Assembly (NCBI RefSeq): GCF_006539525.1
Contig: NZ_BJNE01000004.1
Span: 1 to 64,000 of the forward strand
Direction of reading: 5' to 3'
Length of the DNA stretch: 64,000 nucleotides
From: Glutamicibacter nicotianae
GTDB taxonomy: Bacteria; Actinomycetota; Actinomycetes; Actinomycetales; Micrococcaceae
In this document: piece after piece, positions 39,327-48,300 of the stretch
Layout: each line of letters starts with the position of its first letter
How positions within the stretch are numbered: position 1 is the stretch's first letter
Made by a program: the position numbers and the translations under genes
Notes under the pieces: model-generated
What the model saw: the letters and a program-made list of their open reading frames with translations, nothing else
The model's database searches: none
What the model was told of the DNA's origin: nothing

Positions 39327-40295
39327 ATGACACGCATTGCGAAAGATACACAGGTATTTAACGGTGCTCAGATATTCACCGATTCGGCTGAACGGGCTAT
39401 TTCTTACCTTAAAATGCATACTCCGCTGACAGATTGGTCAGTTTCTCGCGTAATCGATGGAGAGCAGATCCACTTGCACGTGCAGCCGGATCAGTTGCTC
39501 AAAACTGGTCAACGTGTTGAGTGGGAGGAATCTTTATGCAGTCGAATGGCCAATGGTGCTGCTCATATTGTGGAAAATACGCAGGAAGATCCTGACTATT
39601 CGTGTATGCGATTATCAGCCGAGGTGGGAGCCTATGCCGGGTACACCATCAATGATGACCGGGGTGAGATGTTTGGTGTCCTGTGCGGGGTGCGCACCGA
39701 TCCGCTCACTGAGGGGGAGAAAATTGATGAAGAACTCGTTGCCCTCATCAGTTCACTTCTATCTGCCCAATTGAAGTTAGCAAGAGTAGCTGATAGAGAA
39801 CGGAGAAATAGTGAGCTATCCGATGCCTTGGCGCAAACAGATGCTTTGACTGGTCTGTTAAATCGACGCGGCTGGGATAAGATCACCAGGGATGCGCAAG
39901 AACGTCTCGACGCTTTTGGCGATTCCGTCTCGGTTGCTGTGATAGACCTCAATGGGCTTAAGCAGGTCAATGACAGCCAAGGTCATGCAGCTGGAGATTT
40001 ATTGTTGCAGCGCACTGGTGAGATCCTGAGAGGTAAAAGCACTGAGTCCTGCCGCGTCGCTCGATATGGGGGTGATGAGTTCATGATTTTGGCCAACGGA
40101 GTAGCTCCATCCCAGACAGAGGCTTATTTCTCAGTATTCAAAGAGTCCTTGGAAGAGGCAGGGATTCCTGCAGCCATAGGATTCTATTCAGCTCAGCCAG
40201 GCAGTACCAACATTGATCAGTGCATTGCCGCGGCTGATGCTTTAATGTATCAGCAGAAATATCAGAGTCGCGTTCGTGCCAGAAAAAACAGCTAA
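39327..40295 (+). CDS. GAF-GGDEF protein, putative diguanylate cyclase
   Basis: Protein of 322 aa. The first 150 residues look like a GAF sensor (VEWEESLCSRMANGAAHIVENTQEDPDY ... AGYTINDDRGEMFGVLCGV). A short helix linker leads to the GGDEF domain: DALTGLLNRRGWDKI, VAVIDLNGLKQVNDSQGHAAGDLLL, and RYGGDEFMI (residues about 246-254). The active-site GGDEF is intact, so c-di-GMP synthesis is plausible. The inhibitory RxxD site normally nine residues upstream is not kept (ESCR). Codon use is far less GC-rich than in the core genes. It is the first gene of the AT-rich island; no EAL domain is nearby. Confidence 0.88.
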   Translation: MTRIAKDTQVFNGAQIFTDSAERAISYLKMHTPLTDWSVSRVIDGEQIHLHVQPDQLLKTGQRVEWEESLCSRMANGAAHIVENTQEDPDYSCMRLSAEVGAYAGYTINDDRGEMFGVLCGVRTDPLTEGEKIDEELVALISSLLSAQLKLARVADRERRNSELSDALAQTDALTGLLNRRGWDKITRDAQERLDAFGDSVSVAVIDLNGLKQVNDSQGHAAGDLLLQRTGEILRGKSTESCRVARYGGDEFMILANGVAPSQTEAYFSVFKESLEEAGIPAAIGFYSAQPGSTNIDQCIAAADALMYQQKYQSRVRARKNS

Positions 40296-40443
40296 CAGAC
40301 TGTCCTTGCTATTTTGCTGATCTTATCTACCTCTGCAACCGCTTCTTTGGACGGAATTCGTTCGCCGATAACCTCCGTTATGTAAAGTTAAGGCTGTTGT
40401 ATTGTCAGAACATGCGAACTCACTACGCGAGAGAATGCGCTGG

Positions 40444-41106
40444 TTACCCAGATGTTGAGTTCCTTTGATGCATCGCATTCTTGGTTGACGAAACGACGAG
40501 TTCAGCTAATTCGTAGGCTGTAGAAAAATATAGATCTGCAAACTCGCGTTCGGGAGGAGTGCTATTTCGGAACTGCGAATTGTAGATCCGCATTAGCCGT
40601 TGAGCTGCGTTGGCCATATCTTCGTTGAAAACTCCAAGAGCTTCTAATTCAAGTACAGCTTTGCTGTAAAGATCTTTACCGGGAAATCTACTATTAATGG
40701 GGTTGTGCCCTAATGCCGTAGCGCAATCAATGACTGTCTGGAGGTAAGCGATGAAGGTCCAGCTAATTATACGTTCGGTCGCCGATTCCGGAGATGAATG
40801 TATTTTTTCGACGGATTTAAAATGCTCTTCAAAATCTGAAACGAGATGAGCTTGCGCTTCTCGTAGTTCTGCATCTTGTATGGCATCTAACTGGAGGCCA
40901 GAGGCATGCTCCTCAGCTCTTTGCACTTCCTCTTGCGCTTTATTTAGGTCTACACGAACCTTTACTCCGAGAGCATCTAATTCGCCGTTGCTAAGGCGAC
41001 TGAGAATTCCTTTCAAATTAACGCGAAATAAGAAAACTATGGTTATAGCCGTAACTGGCCAAACCAATACCTTCATATACTCGAGAATGAGAAATGCAAT
41101 TTCCAT
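40444..41106 (-). CDS. Membrane-anchored helical protein of the island
   Basis: Protein of 220 aa with one N-terminal membrane helix (YMKVLVWPVTAITIVFLFRV) and a cytoplasmic, mostly helical body. The segment VRVDLNKAQEEVQRAEEHASGLQLDAIQDAELREAQAHLVSDFEEHF is a likely coiled coil. The C-terminal half (SWTFIAYLQTVIDCATALG ... FADLYFSTAYELAELVVSSTK) is a helical domain. No family was recognised. ATG 41106 has AAGGAG upstream. Low GC and position between GGDEF and putative nuclease genes mark it as acquired DNA. The architecture recalls membrane-tethered parts of defence systems, but that is speculation. Confidence 0.7.
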   Translation of the reverse strand: MEIAFLILEYMKVLVWPVTAITIVFLFRVNLKGILSRLSNGELDALGVKVRVDLNKAQEEVQRAEEHASGLQLDAIQDAELREAQAHLVSDFEEHFKSVEKIHSSPESATERIISWTFIAYLQTVIDCATALGHNPINSRFPGKDLYSKAVLELEALGVFNEDMANAAQRLMRIYNSQFRNSTPPEREFADLYFSTAYELAELVVSSTKNAMHQRNSTSG

Positions 41107-41370
41107 GAGGCTCCTTTTGGCGAATCTCCAAAGGCTGCGAAACTATAGTTGATACTTCTATTCCAAAGCCTAAGTCAAGATACAAAACAAATATCTTAAA
41201 TCAGCCTAAAAAATTTAATAATCACCGGATGATACGAAAAAGCTGCAGGATCTAAAAAATTTAATTTGGTCGCCTTGGGACCCGTTCGCATCCTATGCTC
41301 GTGATGGTCACTCGCTGCGTATTTGTCCCGGCTTCGTAACTAGAGAAAAAATTGTGAAAGGATCTAAACC

Positions 41371-42231
41371 ATGAGTCCAACTATAGTTGAAGAGTACTGG
41401 TCCGGTGTCGCTCGTCAGTTACAAGTCGAAGCAGATACTTTCAGCCGTTTGGTCGCTCACAATGCCGAAAGTGGAAGAGCAAACGAATTAGCATTAGGCG
41501 CATTGGTGGAAAGCCTCCTTCCATCGCATGTTCGAGTCGGAACAGGGATCGTCATTGATAGCCACGGTGGTCGTTCTAAGCAGATGGACTTGGTTGTTTA
41601 CGATCGAACTACTCAGCCTCAAATTCTTGCGCAATCGACACAACTCTTGTTTCCGGTCGAAACTGTACACGTGGTGGTTGAAGTAAAATCTTCGGTTTCG
41701 GAGCGAGACATCGATGATGCCTATGAGAAATTCTCAAGTTTACAAGCGCTTCAGCCTATTAACGGATTTGAGGTTCCAGCTTCAGCCTTCTTTGGGTACA
41801 TCGCGACTGGGTCGCCAGTTTCATCAGTCCGTCAAATCAACGGTTTAGGGGACAGCGGAAGGCCGTCGCTTGCATGTATTCTCAATCCGGGAATAGCGCC
41901 GTCCGCGGGGCCCAACTCCCCTGTAGGCTTGGTCCCACTTCATGAGCATGACGATACTGGCGCCCGCATCTCAGGTGCCTGGGTAAGCACAGACAGCGGA
42001 GAAAAGACGGTCGTTCATGCGGGGAACGTTCATCCAGTCTCACGTTTCGAATTACGAGGTGAAAAGTACCTGTTCGAGCCGGGACGTGCATTATTACTTT
42101 TTGCAGAATCGCTTTCTTCAGTCGTTGCGACGCGGCTAGGGTATCCAAACAGTTGGTTAAGTGCTTATTTGACAGATATTGCTCGGGAAACCTTCATTCC
42201 TAAGGAATCTGGACTCCCAGTAGTTCACTGA
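41371..42231 (+). CDS. DUF6602-like protein, putative PD-(D/E)xK nuclease
   Basis: Soluble protein of 286 aa. A restriction-endonuclease-like core is visible: helix with Glu39 (ANELALGALVESLLP), strand with Asp73 (SKQMDLVVYD), then strand FPVETVHVVVEVKSS with Glu104-x-Lys106, the order of PD-(D/E)xK nucleases. Overall pattern resembles DUF6602 proteins found in accessory DNA; no activity is established for them. The rest contains a second domain of unknown role (GARISGAWVSTDSGEKTVVHAGNVHP). ATG 41371 has AAAGGA upstream. Its last 32 bases overlap the end of the convergent PIN toxin gene. Low GC supports transfer. Confidence 0.72.
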   Translation: MSPTIVEEYWSGVARQLQVEADTFSRLVAHNAESGRANELALGALVESLLPSHVRVGTGIVIDSHGGRSKQMDLVVYDRTTQPQILAQSTQLLFPVETVHVVVEVKSSVSERDIDDAYEKFSSLQALQPINGFEVPASAFFGYIATGSPVSSVRQINGLGDSGRPSLACILNPGIAPSAGPNSPVGLVPLHEHDDTGARISGAWVSTDSGEKTVVHAGNVHPVSRFELRGEKYLFEPGRALLLFAESLSSVVATRLGYPNSWLSAYLTDIARETFIPKESGLPVVH

Positions 42232-42691
42232 TAAAATCTTCCACACGCATCGCCTCTAACAGTAGATTCGAAGCCGCCGGGCCTTGCGCTGAAACCAGCG
42301 GCGAATCGACCCATTGATCCGTCACCACCACAACATTTTTCATTCCGAATTTGTCACGTGCATGCAGAGCAAGTGCCAATGTTTCTGCTTGTGGATTTTC
42401 TTCTGTGTCCGTAGGATCAAAAATTTCCACACATTTTTCCAAAACTTCGTCAAGGTAGTGATAATCAGGAGAAGTAAAAACGAAGTTGGCGGCAGCCATC
42501 TTGATCCAGCTCACTACGATAGCGTCGTCTTCATATGCCACAATCTGTTTAACGCTCAGGTTTGAGCACAGTAGATCCCCTGAACCTACAAGGGTAGTCA
42601 TAGACGCTAAGACTTGTCTGAATTCTTGCTCATCGTTACAGCAATTTTCTACGACGACCATGGCTGAGGCGTCAATAATGAAAAGCGGCAT
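42200..42691 (-). CDS. PIN-like toxin (DUF4411 type)
   Basis: Protein of 163 aa with a PIN-domain layout: FIIDASAMVVVEN (Asp7), acidic DPTDTEENPQAETLALALHARDK, and NVVVVTDQWVDSP with a further Asp. Those residues fit a metal-dependent RNase site. It directly follows an XRE-ImmA gene with a 2-base gap, the known arrangement of DUF4411 toxins with ImmA/IrrE-type antitoxins. It probably cleaves RNA when the antitoxin is lost. It converges on the DUF6602-like gene. Confidence 0.8.
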   Translation of the reverse strand: MPLFIIDASAMVVVENCCNDEQEFRQVLASMTTLVGSGDLLCSNLSVKQIVAYEDDAIVVSWIKMAAANFVFTSPDYHYLDEVLEKCVEIFDPTDTEENPQAETLALALHARDKFGMKNVVVVTDQWVDSPLVSAQGPAASNLLLEAMRVEDFISELLGVQIP

Positions 42692-42693
42692 AG

Positions 42694-43827
42694 CTACTGA
42701 TCACCCGCTAATAGAGATCGCACCGCTTGCAACTCGCTGGAATTTACATTCAAATACCGGCGTGTATCGAATTCACTGAGTGAATCATGATCGTACAAAT
42801 TTAGAACGGACCGTGTGAAAGTTCTTCCAAAGTAATCTAGCCGTATTTCAGGCGTCCGGCGGCCCCCGTTCGGATTGAATCCTGCACGTTCTTGCATATC
42901 GTCAGTGCCACTGAAGACGACATCAACTACATTTTGATCTGCCAGGCCTAGTTCTTTTAAGCGTAAAGCAACGGATTTCCAACTAGCTTTGAATCGGCCA
43001 GATGTAAGGCGGACGCGATCTCGATAATTATCGGTAGTGACTCTATTCCATTGCTTATAACTGAAATACTCTAGAACCTCCTGTTCGGGAAGCAGAAACG
43101 CCGATGCAAACCGATCACACCATCTTTCTTCTGCCGTGTCTTCAAAATGACAGACTGAGCCGGACCCCTTAGCTAGGTGCCCGAGCTCGTGGAGAAGAGT
43201 GAAAGACTTGAGGGCAGCGTTGCTGTATGCAGAATTAATTGCGATCAGAGGCGCGACTTTGTCAGTAAGCGAGAAGCCGCGACAGTTCCCTTCACCCATA
43301 TCAAGATAAACAACAACAATATCTAGTGACTCAATTCGACGCCGAAGCGATTTGAATGTAGCACTTTTAGAAGTTGTAGCGATTTGATCTCGTCGGGTAT
43401 CCCAACCCAAAAACTCTCGCATGATGGCGGCATAGTTATTGGGGTTCGAAGTGATCCGCGGTAGCGACACGGCATCTTCGTTGTGGGTCTCTAACCCTGC
43501 ACGAGCAATGCGTTGTAGCCGAGATGCTCGGCGTATTGCGTTAAGCTCTTGAGTTGGATCCAGGCTAGATCCGTCAATTGCGGACCTAAACCGAGCTACA
43601 GCCGGAGACTCCTCAGGAGGTTTACTCAGGAAAAAAAACTGTAGAGACCGGCCCAGCAATCTTCCGATTTTCTGGACATCGCCTTTAGTCGGTTCAGTGT
43701 CGCCAGAAATCCAGGATTGGACTATTTCTAGTTCGCGTCCCGTTGCTATGCAGACTCGTTCGAGAGAGACATCAGCGTTGTCTATTGCCCAAGATAGTAT
43801 TTGGGGATTGATTGCCAGCTTGGCCAT
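42694..43827 (-). CDS. XRE helix-turn-helix / ImmA-IrrE metallopeptidase antitoxin
   Basis: Protein of 377 aa. The N-terminal helix-turn-helix is VSLERVCIATGRELEIVQSWISGDTEPTKGDVQKIGRLLG. The middle part carries the zinc peptidase motif HELGH at residues 213-217 (SFTLLHELGHLAKGSG), with EERWCDRFASAFLLP downstream as the third-ligand region. The C-terminal 100 residues are a further domain (FKASWKSVALRLKELG). It is the antitoxin and repressor of the PIN pair. ATG 43827 lies 10 bases from an operator with no ribosome-binding site, so the message is probably leaderless. Confidence 0.87.
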   Translation of the reverse strand: MAKLAINPQILSWAIDNADVSLERVCIATGRELEIVQSWISGDTEPTKGDVQKIGRLLGRSLQFFFLSKPPEESPAVARFRSAIDGSSLDPTQELNAIRRASRLQRIARAGLETHNEDAVSLPRITSNPNNYAAIMREFLGWDTRRDQIATTSKSATFKSLRRRIESLDIVVVYLDMGEGNCRGFSLTDKVAPLIAINSAYSNAALKSFTLLHELGHLAKGSGSVCHFEDTAEERWCDRFASAFLLPEQEVLEYFSYKQWNRVTTDNYRDRVRLTSGRFKASWKSVALRLKELGLADQNVVDVVFSGTDDMQERAGFNPNGGRRTPEIRLDYFGRTFTRSVLNLYDHDSLSEFDTRRYLNVNSSELQAVRSLLAGDQ

Positions 43828-43837
43828 TACAGAAATC

Positions 43838-43852
43838 TAACACATGGTGTTA
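43838..43852. promoter_or_regulatory. Toxin-antitoxin operator
   Basis: TAACACATGGTGTTA has perfect 6-bp arms around a 3-base centre, ending 10 bases upstream of the antitoxin ATG. On the minus strand a -10-like TTAGAT overlaps its edge. It is the expected autoregulatory site for the XRE domain. Confidence 0.6.
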
Positions 43853-44108
43853 AACCATTCCGTCATTGGGCCCCGAGTCTTCAGCGAACAGCGCATACAT
43901 CTTTTTATGACTTGCAATCCAAAGCGTGTAAAAGGCACAGGGGTCGCAAAATCGTCCGTTTGTGACACACCATCCTGTCATCTGGGCGGAAAATCTTCGA
44001 GAGTTGAAAACTCAACGGATTTCTAGTGCCACTTCGTCGCAAAACTCAGTCTCACAAACTATGCATCGAAACTATGACCGCGAGACGAGTATTGATACAT
44101 TTCAAACC

Positions 44109-44255
44109 ATGGGATACCTCCTCGGATACGCCAGAGTCTCCACAGGTAACCAAGACGCGCAACTTCAGCTCGGCGCACTCACCAAAGCCGGTTGTTATCG
44201 CATTTTCACCGACACCGCTTCCGGCGCCCTCAAATCTCGGCCCGAGCTAGATTAG
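44109..44255 (+). pseudogene. Serine recombinase (resolvase) N-terminal remnant
   Basis: 48 codons starting MGYLLGYARVSTGNQDAQLQLGALTKAGCYRIFTDTASGALKSRPELD, then TAG. The Ser of YARVSTGNQD is the nucleophile of Tn3-type resolvases/invertases, and the rest of the catalytic and helix-turn-helix parts are missing. It is a leftover of a transposon or of a Tn3-like resolvase and lies at the right side of the AT-rich island. Confidence 0.85.
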
Positions 44256-44286
44256 CTCGTGGAAGGCCGGATGTAGCAGATATAGC

Positions 44287-45207
44287 TTGCGGCAAGATGT
44301 GGCCACCGCACTTGGCAATAGAAATATGAGGTACTCCTTTATGCGAAGAGACCGGGCTTCCACACCTATGGCATTGGTCATAGCAATGAAAAATGTCAGG
44401 GCCATGCAAGCGGCACTTGCACCGTCGAAGGCTATTGTTCAACATGACATCTTGGCGACGCACCGTGCTCTGCTGGAAGAAATCAATCTCAGCATCATGG
44501 GGCAATAGGGCGACCAGCAAGTCTGGATTGGCGGAGGGACACCAAGCCCTCATGCAGCCCAGTTCATTCCCCCGCATCATGAGCGAGTTGCCGAACTCAT
44601 GGACGACTTGGTTAAGTTCGCCAATCGTGTCGATCTTCCAATCCTCGTGCAGACAGCAATCGCTCATGCCCAGTTCGAGACGATTCACTCGTTTCCTGAC
44701 GGCAACGGCAGGGTTGGCCGGGCGCTGATCCAGGCAATACTGCGCGGTACGCAATTGACGCGCAGTGTCACCGAGCCGGTCTCTGCCGGCTTGCTCCACG
44801 ACACCACCAGCTACTTCAACGCACTGGATTCTTACCGTTCCGGAGACATCGCGCCGATAGCAGCAGCAGCAGCCAACGCTTCTTTCGCGGCGATCAGCAA
44901 TCGCCGGCTTCTGGTAAACGATCTTGACACTGCCCAGAAGCAATGGCGAGAACAGGTCAAAGAACGACGGGATTCGGCAGCGAATCGGAGAGTGAGCATC
45001 CTGCTTCGCCAACCAGTCATCGACAGCTCATCCGCTGCCGCAGAACTTGGGATCACGACCGTCAATGTGCAGATTGCTATCAACCACCTGGTTGATGCCG
45101 GGATCCTCGTGCAAATCACGAACAGGAAACGCAATCGCATTTGGGTAACCAAGGATGTTGTGAGGGGACTAGACGAATTCGTGGCCAGAGCTAAAAGGCG
45201 CCGGTAG
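44287..45207 (+). pseudogene. Fic-family AMP-transferase, truncated and with in-frame stop
   Basis: The Fic core motif is kept as HSFPDGNGRVGR. GDQQVWIGGGTPSPHAAQFIPPHHERVAELMDDLVKF upstream and a C-terminal winged helix (SAAAELGITTVNVQIAINHLVDAGILVQITNRKRNRIW) belong to the common Fic/DUF4172-like type. A TAG at 44506-44508 interrupts the frame between INLSIMGQ and GDQQVWIGG, and the N-terminal domain with its usual inhibitory helix region is missing. An internal ATG (44599) could still give a 202-aa piece with the motif. It is probably dead; it directly follows the resolvase remnant. Confidence 0.8.
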
Positions 45208-45388
45208 AGGAAGAGATTGAGCATCCACGCCGGCAGTTCAGTTTCATCGATTTCAGGGCTACTGGCGGCATCAAGCGGCAGTTTTCGCTTCCCCGAGACT
45301 TGCAGGAACCACGACGCGAATTTGCACCGTATTCGTTTGAACTAGTGAAGTCCCCGAACTGTCGAGTCCAGAACGTAGTATCGATTCC

Positions 45389-48300
45389 ATGAGTGATGTG
45401 CTTTCCCGGTTTGGTGCGGCCACCCGCAAGTGGTTCACCGACGTCTTTTCAGCGCCCACGGTGGCGCAGAGCGGCGCCTGGGAATCCATCTCCGACGGGA
45501 AGCACACCCTGGTCATCGCTCCCACCGGTTCTGGCAAGACCCTGGCCGCGTTCCTCTGGGCCCTGGACCGGCTGCATCATGCGGAACTCGACGCGCCAGC
45601 GCTGCCCGGAATGGAATCCGATGCGGACCACCCGGCAGGCACCGGAACCAAAGTCCTCTATATCTCCCCGCTGAAAGCCCTGGGCGTGGACGTGGAGCGC
45701 AACCTGCGCTCCCCGCTGACCGGCATCCGCTCCACCGCACACGAAATGGGGCTCTCCCAGCCATCGGTCACCGTGGGCGTACGTTCCGGAGACACCCCGG
45801 CCAATGACCGGCGCAAACTGCTCAAGGACCCACCCGACATCCTGATCACCACGCCCGAGTCGCTGTACCTGATGCTCACCAGCCAGGCCCGCAAAACCTT
45901 GGACCAGGTGCATACCGTCATCATCGACGAGGTCCACGCCATCGCCAATACCAAGCGCGGCACCCACCTGGCCCTGTCCCTGGAGCGGCTCGACGCGATG
46001 CTTGCTGCCCCGGCCCAGCGCATCGGGCTCTCGGCCACGGTGGAACCGCCCGAAGAAGTCGCCCGGTTCCTTGCAGGCTCGGCACCGGTGAATATCGTGC
46101 GCCCGAAATCCACCAAGAAGTGGGAGCTCGCGGTGCGGGTCCCGGTCGAGGACATGACCGACTTGCCGTCGGCGGCCGGCGCCCACGACCTGGGACCCGG
46201 TTCCTCCCCGGCGGCCTCGGCCAGCATCTGGCCGCACGTGGAAAACCAGCTGGTGGATCTGGTGCTGGAGAACCGCTCCACGATCATCTTCGCCAACTCC
46301 CGTCGCTTGGCCGAACGCCTGACCGGGCGGCTGAACGATATCTATGCCGAACGCGAGGGGTTCAGTGCCGAGGATACTTCCACATCCACCCCGGCAGTGC
46401 TGATGGCCCAGGCCGGGTCCACCGCCGCTTCTAACCTAGAGGCGCCGCTGCTGGCCCGGGCCCACCACGGCTCTGTCTCCAAGGATGCCCGCGCCCAAAT
46501 TGAAGAAGACCTGAAGCTGGGCAAGCTGCGCGCCGTGGTGGCCACCAGCTCGCTGGAACTGGGCATCGACATGGGCCTGGTGGACCTGGTGATCCAGGTC
46601 GAATCACCCAATTCGGTCTCTTCCGGGCTGCAGCGCGTGGGCCGTGCCGGTCACCAGGTCGGCTCGGTCTCCCAGGGCATCTTCTTCCCCAAGCACCGCG
46701 CGGACCTGCTCTCTACCGCACTGGTGGTCACCCGCATGCGTGAAGGCAATATCGAGAAAATGGTCATCCCGGCCAACCCGCTCGATGTCCTGGCCCAGCA
46801 GACCCTGGCCGCGGTGGCCATGGAGGACCTTGAGGTCGAAGCCTGGTACGACACCGTGCGCAGGGCCGCGCCCTACCAGCAGCTGCCGCGCAGCGTGTAC
46901 CTGGCGACCCTGGACATGATGGCGGGCAAATACCCGTCGGACGAGTTCGCCACCCTCAAGCCGCGGCTGATCTGGGACCGCGATGCCGGAGTGCTCAGCG
47001 CCCGCCCCGGCGCCCAGCGCCTCGCGGTGATTTCCGGTGGCACCATCCCGGACCGCGGGCTGTTCGGCGTCTTCCTTGCGGGATCCGAGGATGACAAGGC
47101 CCCCAAGCGGGTGGGCGAGCTCGACGAGGAAATGGTCTACGAGTCCCGCGTGGGCGACGTGTTCGCGCTGGGCGCCACCAGCTGGCGCATCGAGGACATC
47201 ACCCACGACAGGGTGCTGGTCACCCCGGCCTTCGGCCAGCCCGGCAAGCTGCCCTTCTGGCACGGCGACGGGCTGGGCCGCCCGGTGGAACTCGGAGCGG
47301 CGTTGGGCGAATTCACTACCGGGCTGCTGGCCGGCGAGCGCAGCGCCTCCGCCGCCGCGCTGCGCGAGCACGGGCTGGATCCCTTCGCGGCCGAGAACCT
47401 GCTGAACTACCTGGGCGAGCAGCGCCAGGCCACCGGGCAGGTGCCCAACCACCAGAACTTCGTAGTGGAACGCTTCCACGATGAGCTGGGCGACTGGCGG
47501 GTCATCCTGCATTCGCCCTTCGGCCTGGCGGTGCACGCCCCATGGGCGCTGGCCATCGGGGCGCGCGTGCGCGAACGCTGGGGCCTGGACGCCTCTGCGA
47601 TGGCCGCGGATGACGGTATCGTGCTGCGCATCCCGGCCATGGATGATGAGCCGCCGGGTGCCGACCTCTTCGCCTTCGAGGCCGATGAGATCGTGGACGT
47701 GGTCACCTCGCAGGTGGCCAACTCGGCGCTGTTCGCCGCGCGATTCCGCGAATGCGCGGCCCGCGCCCTGCTGCTGCCGAGGATCAACCCGACCAAGCGC
47801 ACCCCGCTGTGGCAGCAGCGCCAGCGGGCCAGCCAGCTGCTGGACGTGGCCCGCAACTACCCGGATTTCCCGATCATCCTGGAGACCGTACGTGAGTGCC
47901 TGAACGACGTCTACGACCTGCCGGCCCTGACCGAGATCCTGGGCCAGGTCTCCTCCCGCGCCATCCGGCTGGTGGAAGTCACCACCGAGCTTCCCTCGCC
48001 CTTCGCCCAATCGTTGCTCTTCGGCTACGTGGCCCAGTTCCTCTATGAGACCGACGCCCCGCTGGCCGAACGCCGCGCCACCGCGCTGAGCCTGGACCCG
48101 GTCCTGCTCGGCGAACTGCTGGGCCGCAACGATGTGCGCGAGATCCTCGACCCGCAGGTCATTTCCACCCTTGAACAGCAGCTGCAGCACCTGGCGCCGA
48201 ACCGCCGGCTATCCGGGATGGAGGGCGCCGCGGACCTGCTGCGCCTGCTCGGCCCGCTGAGTGCAGAGCAACTGGCTCAGCGCCTGCGCTCAACGGAGGA

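Noticed and set aside
46604-48190. Long minus-strand frame opposite lhr
   Set aside because: It is the shadow of a strongly GC-biased coding strand; composition is Gln/Gly/His-rich with no family features.
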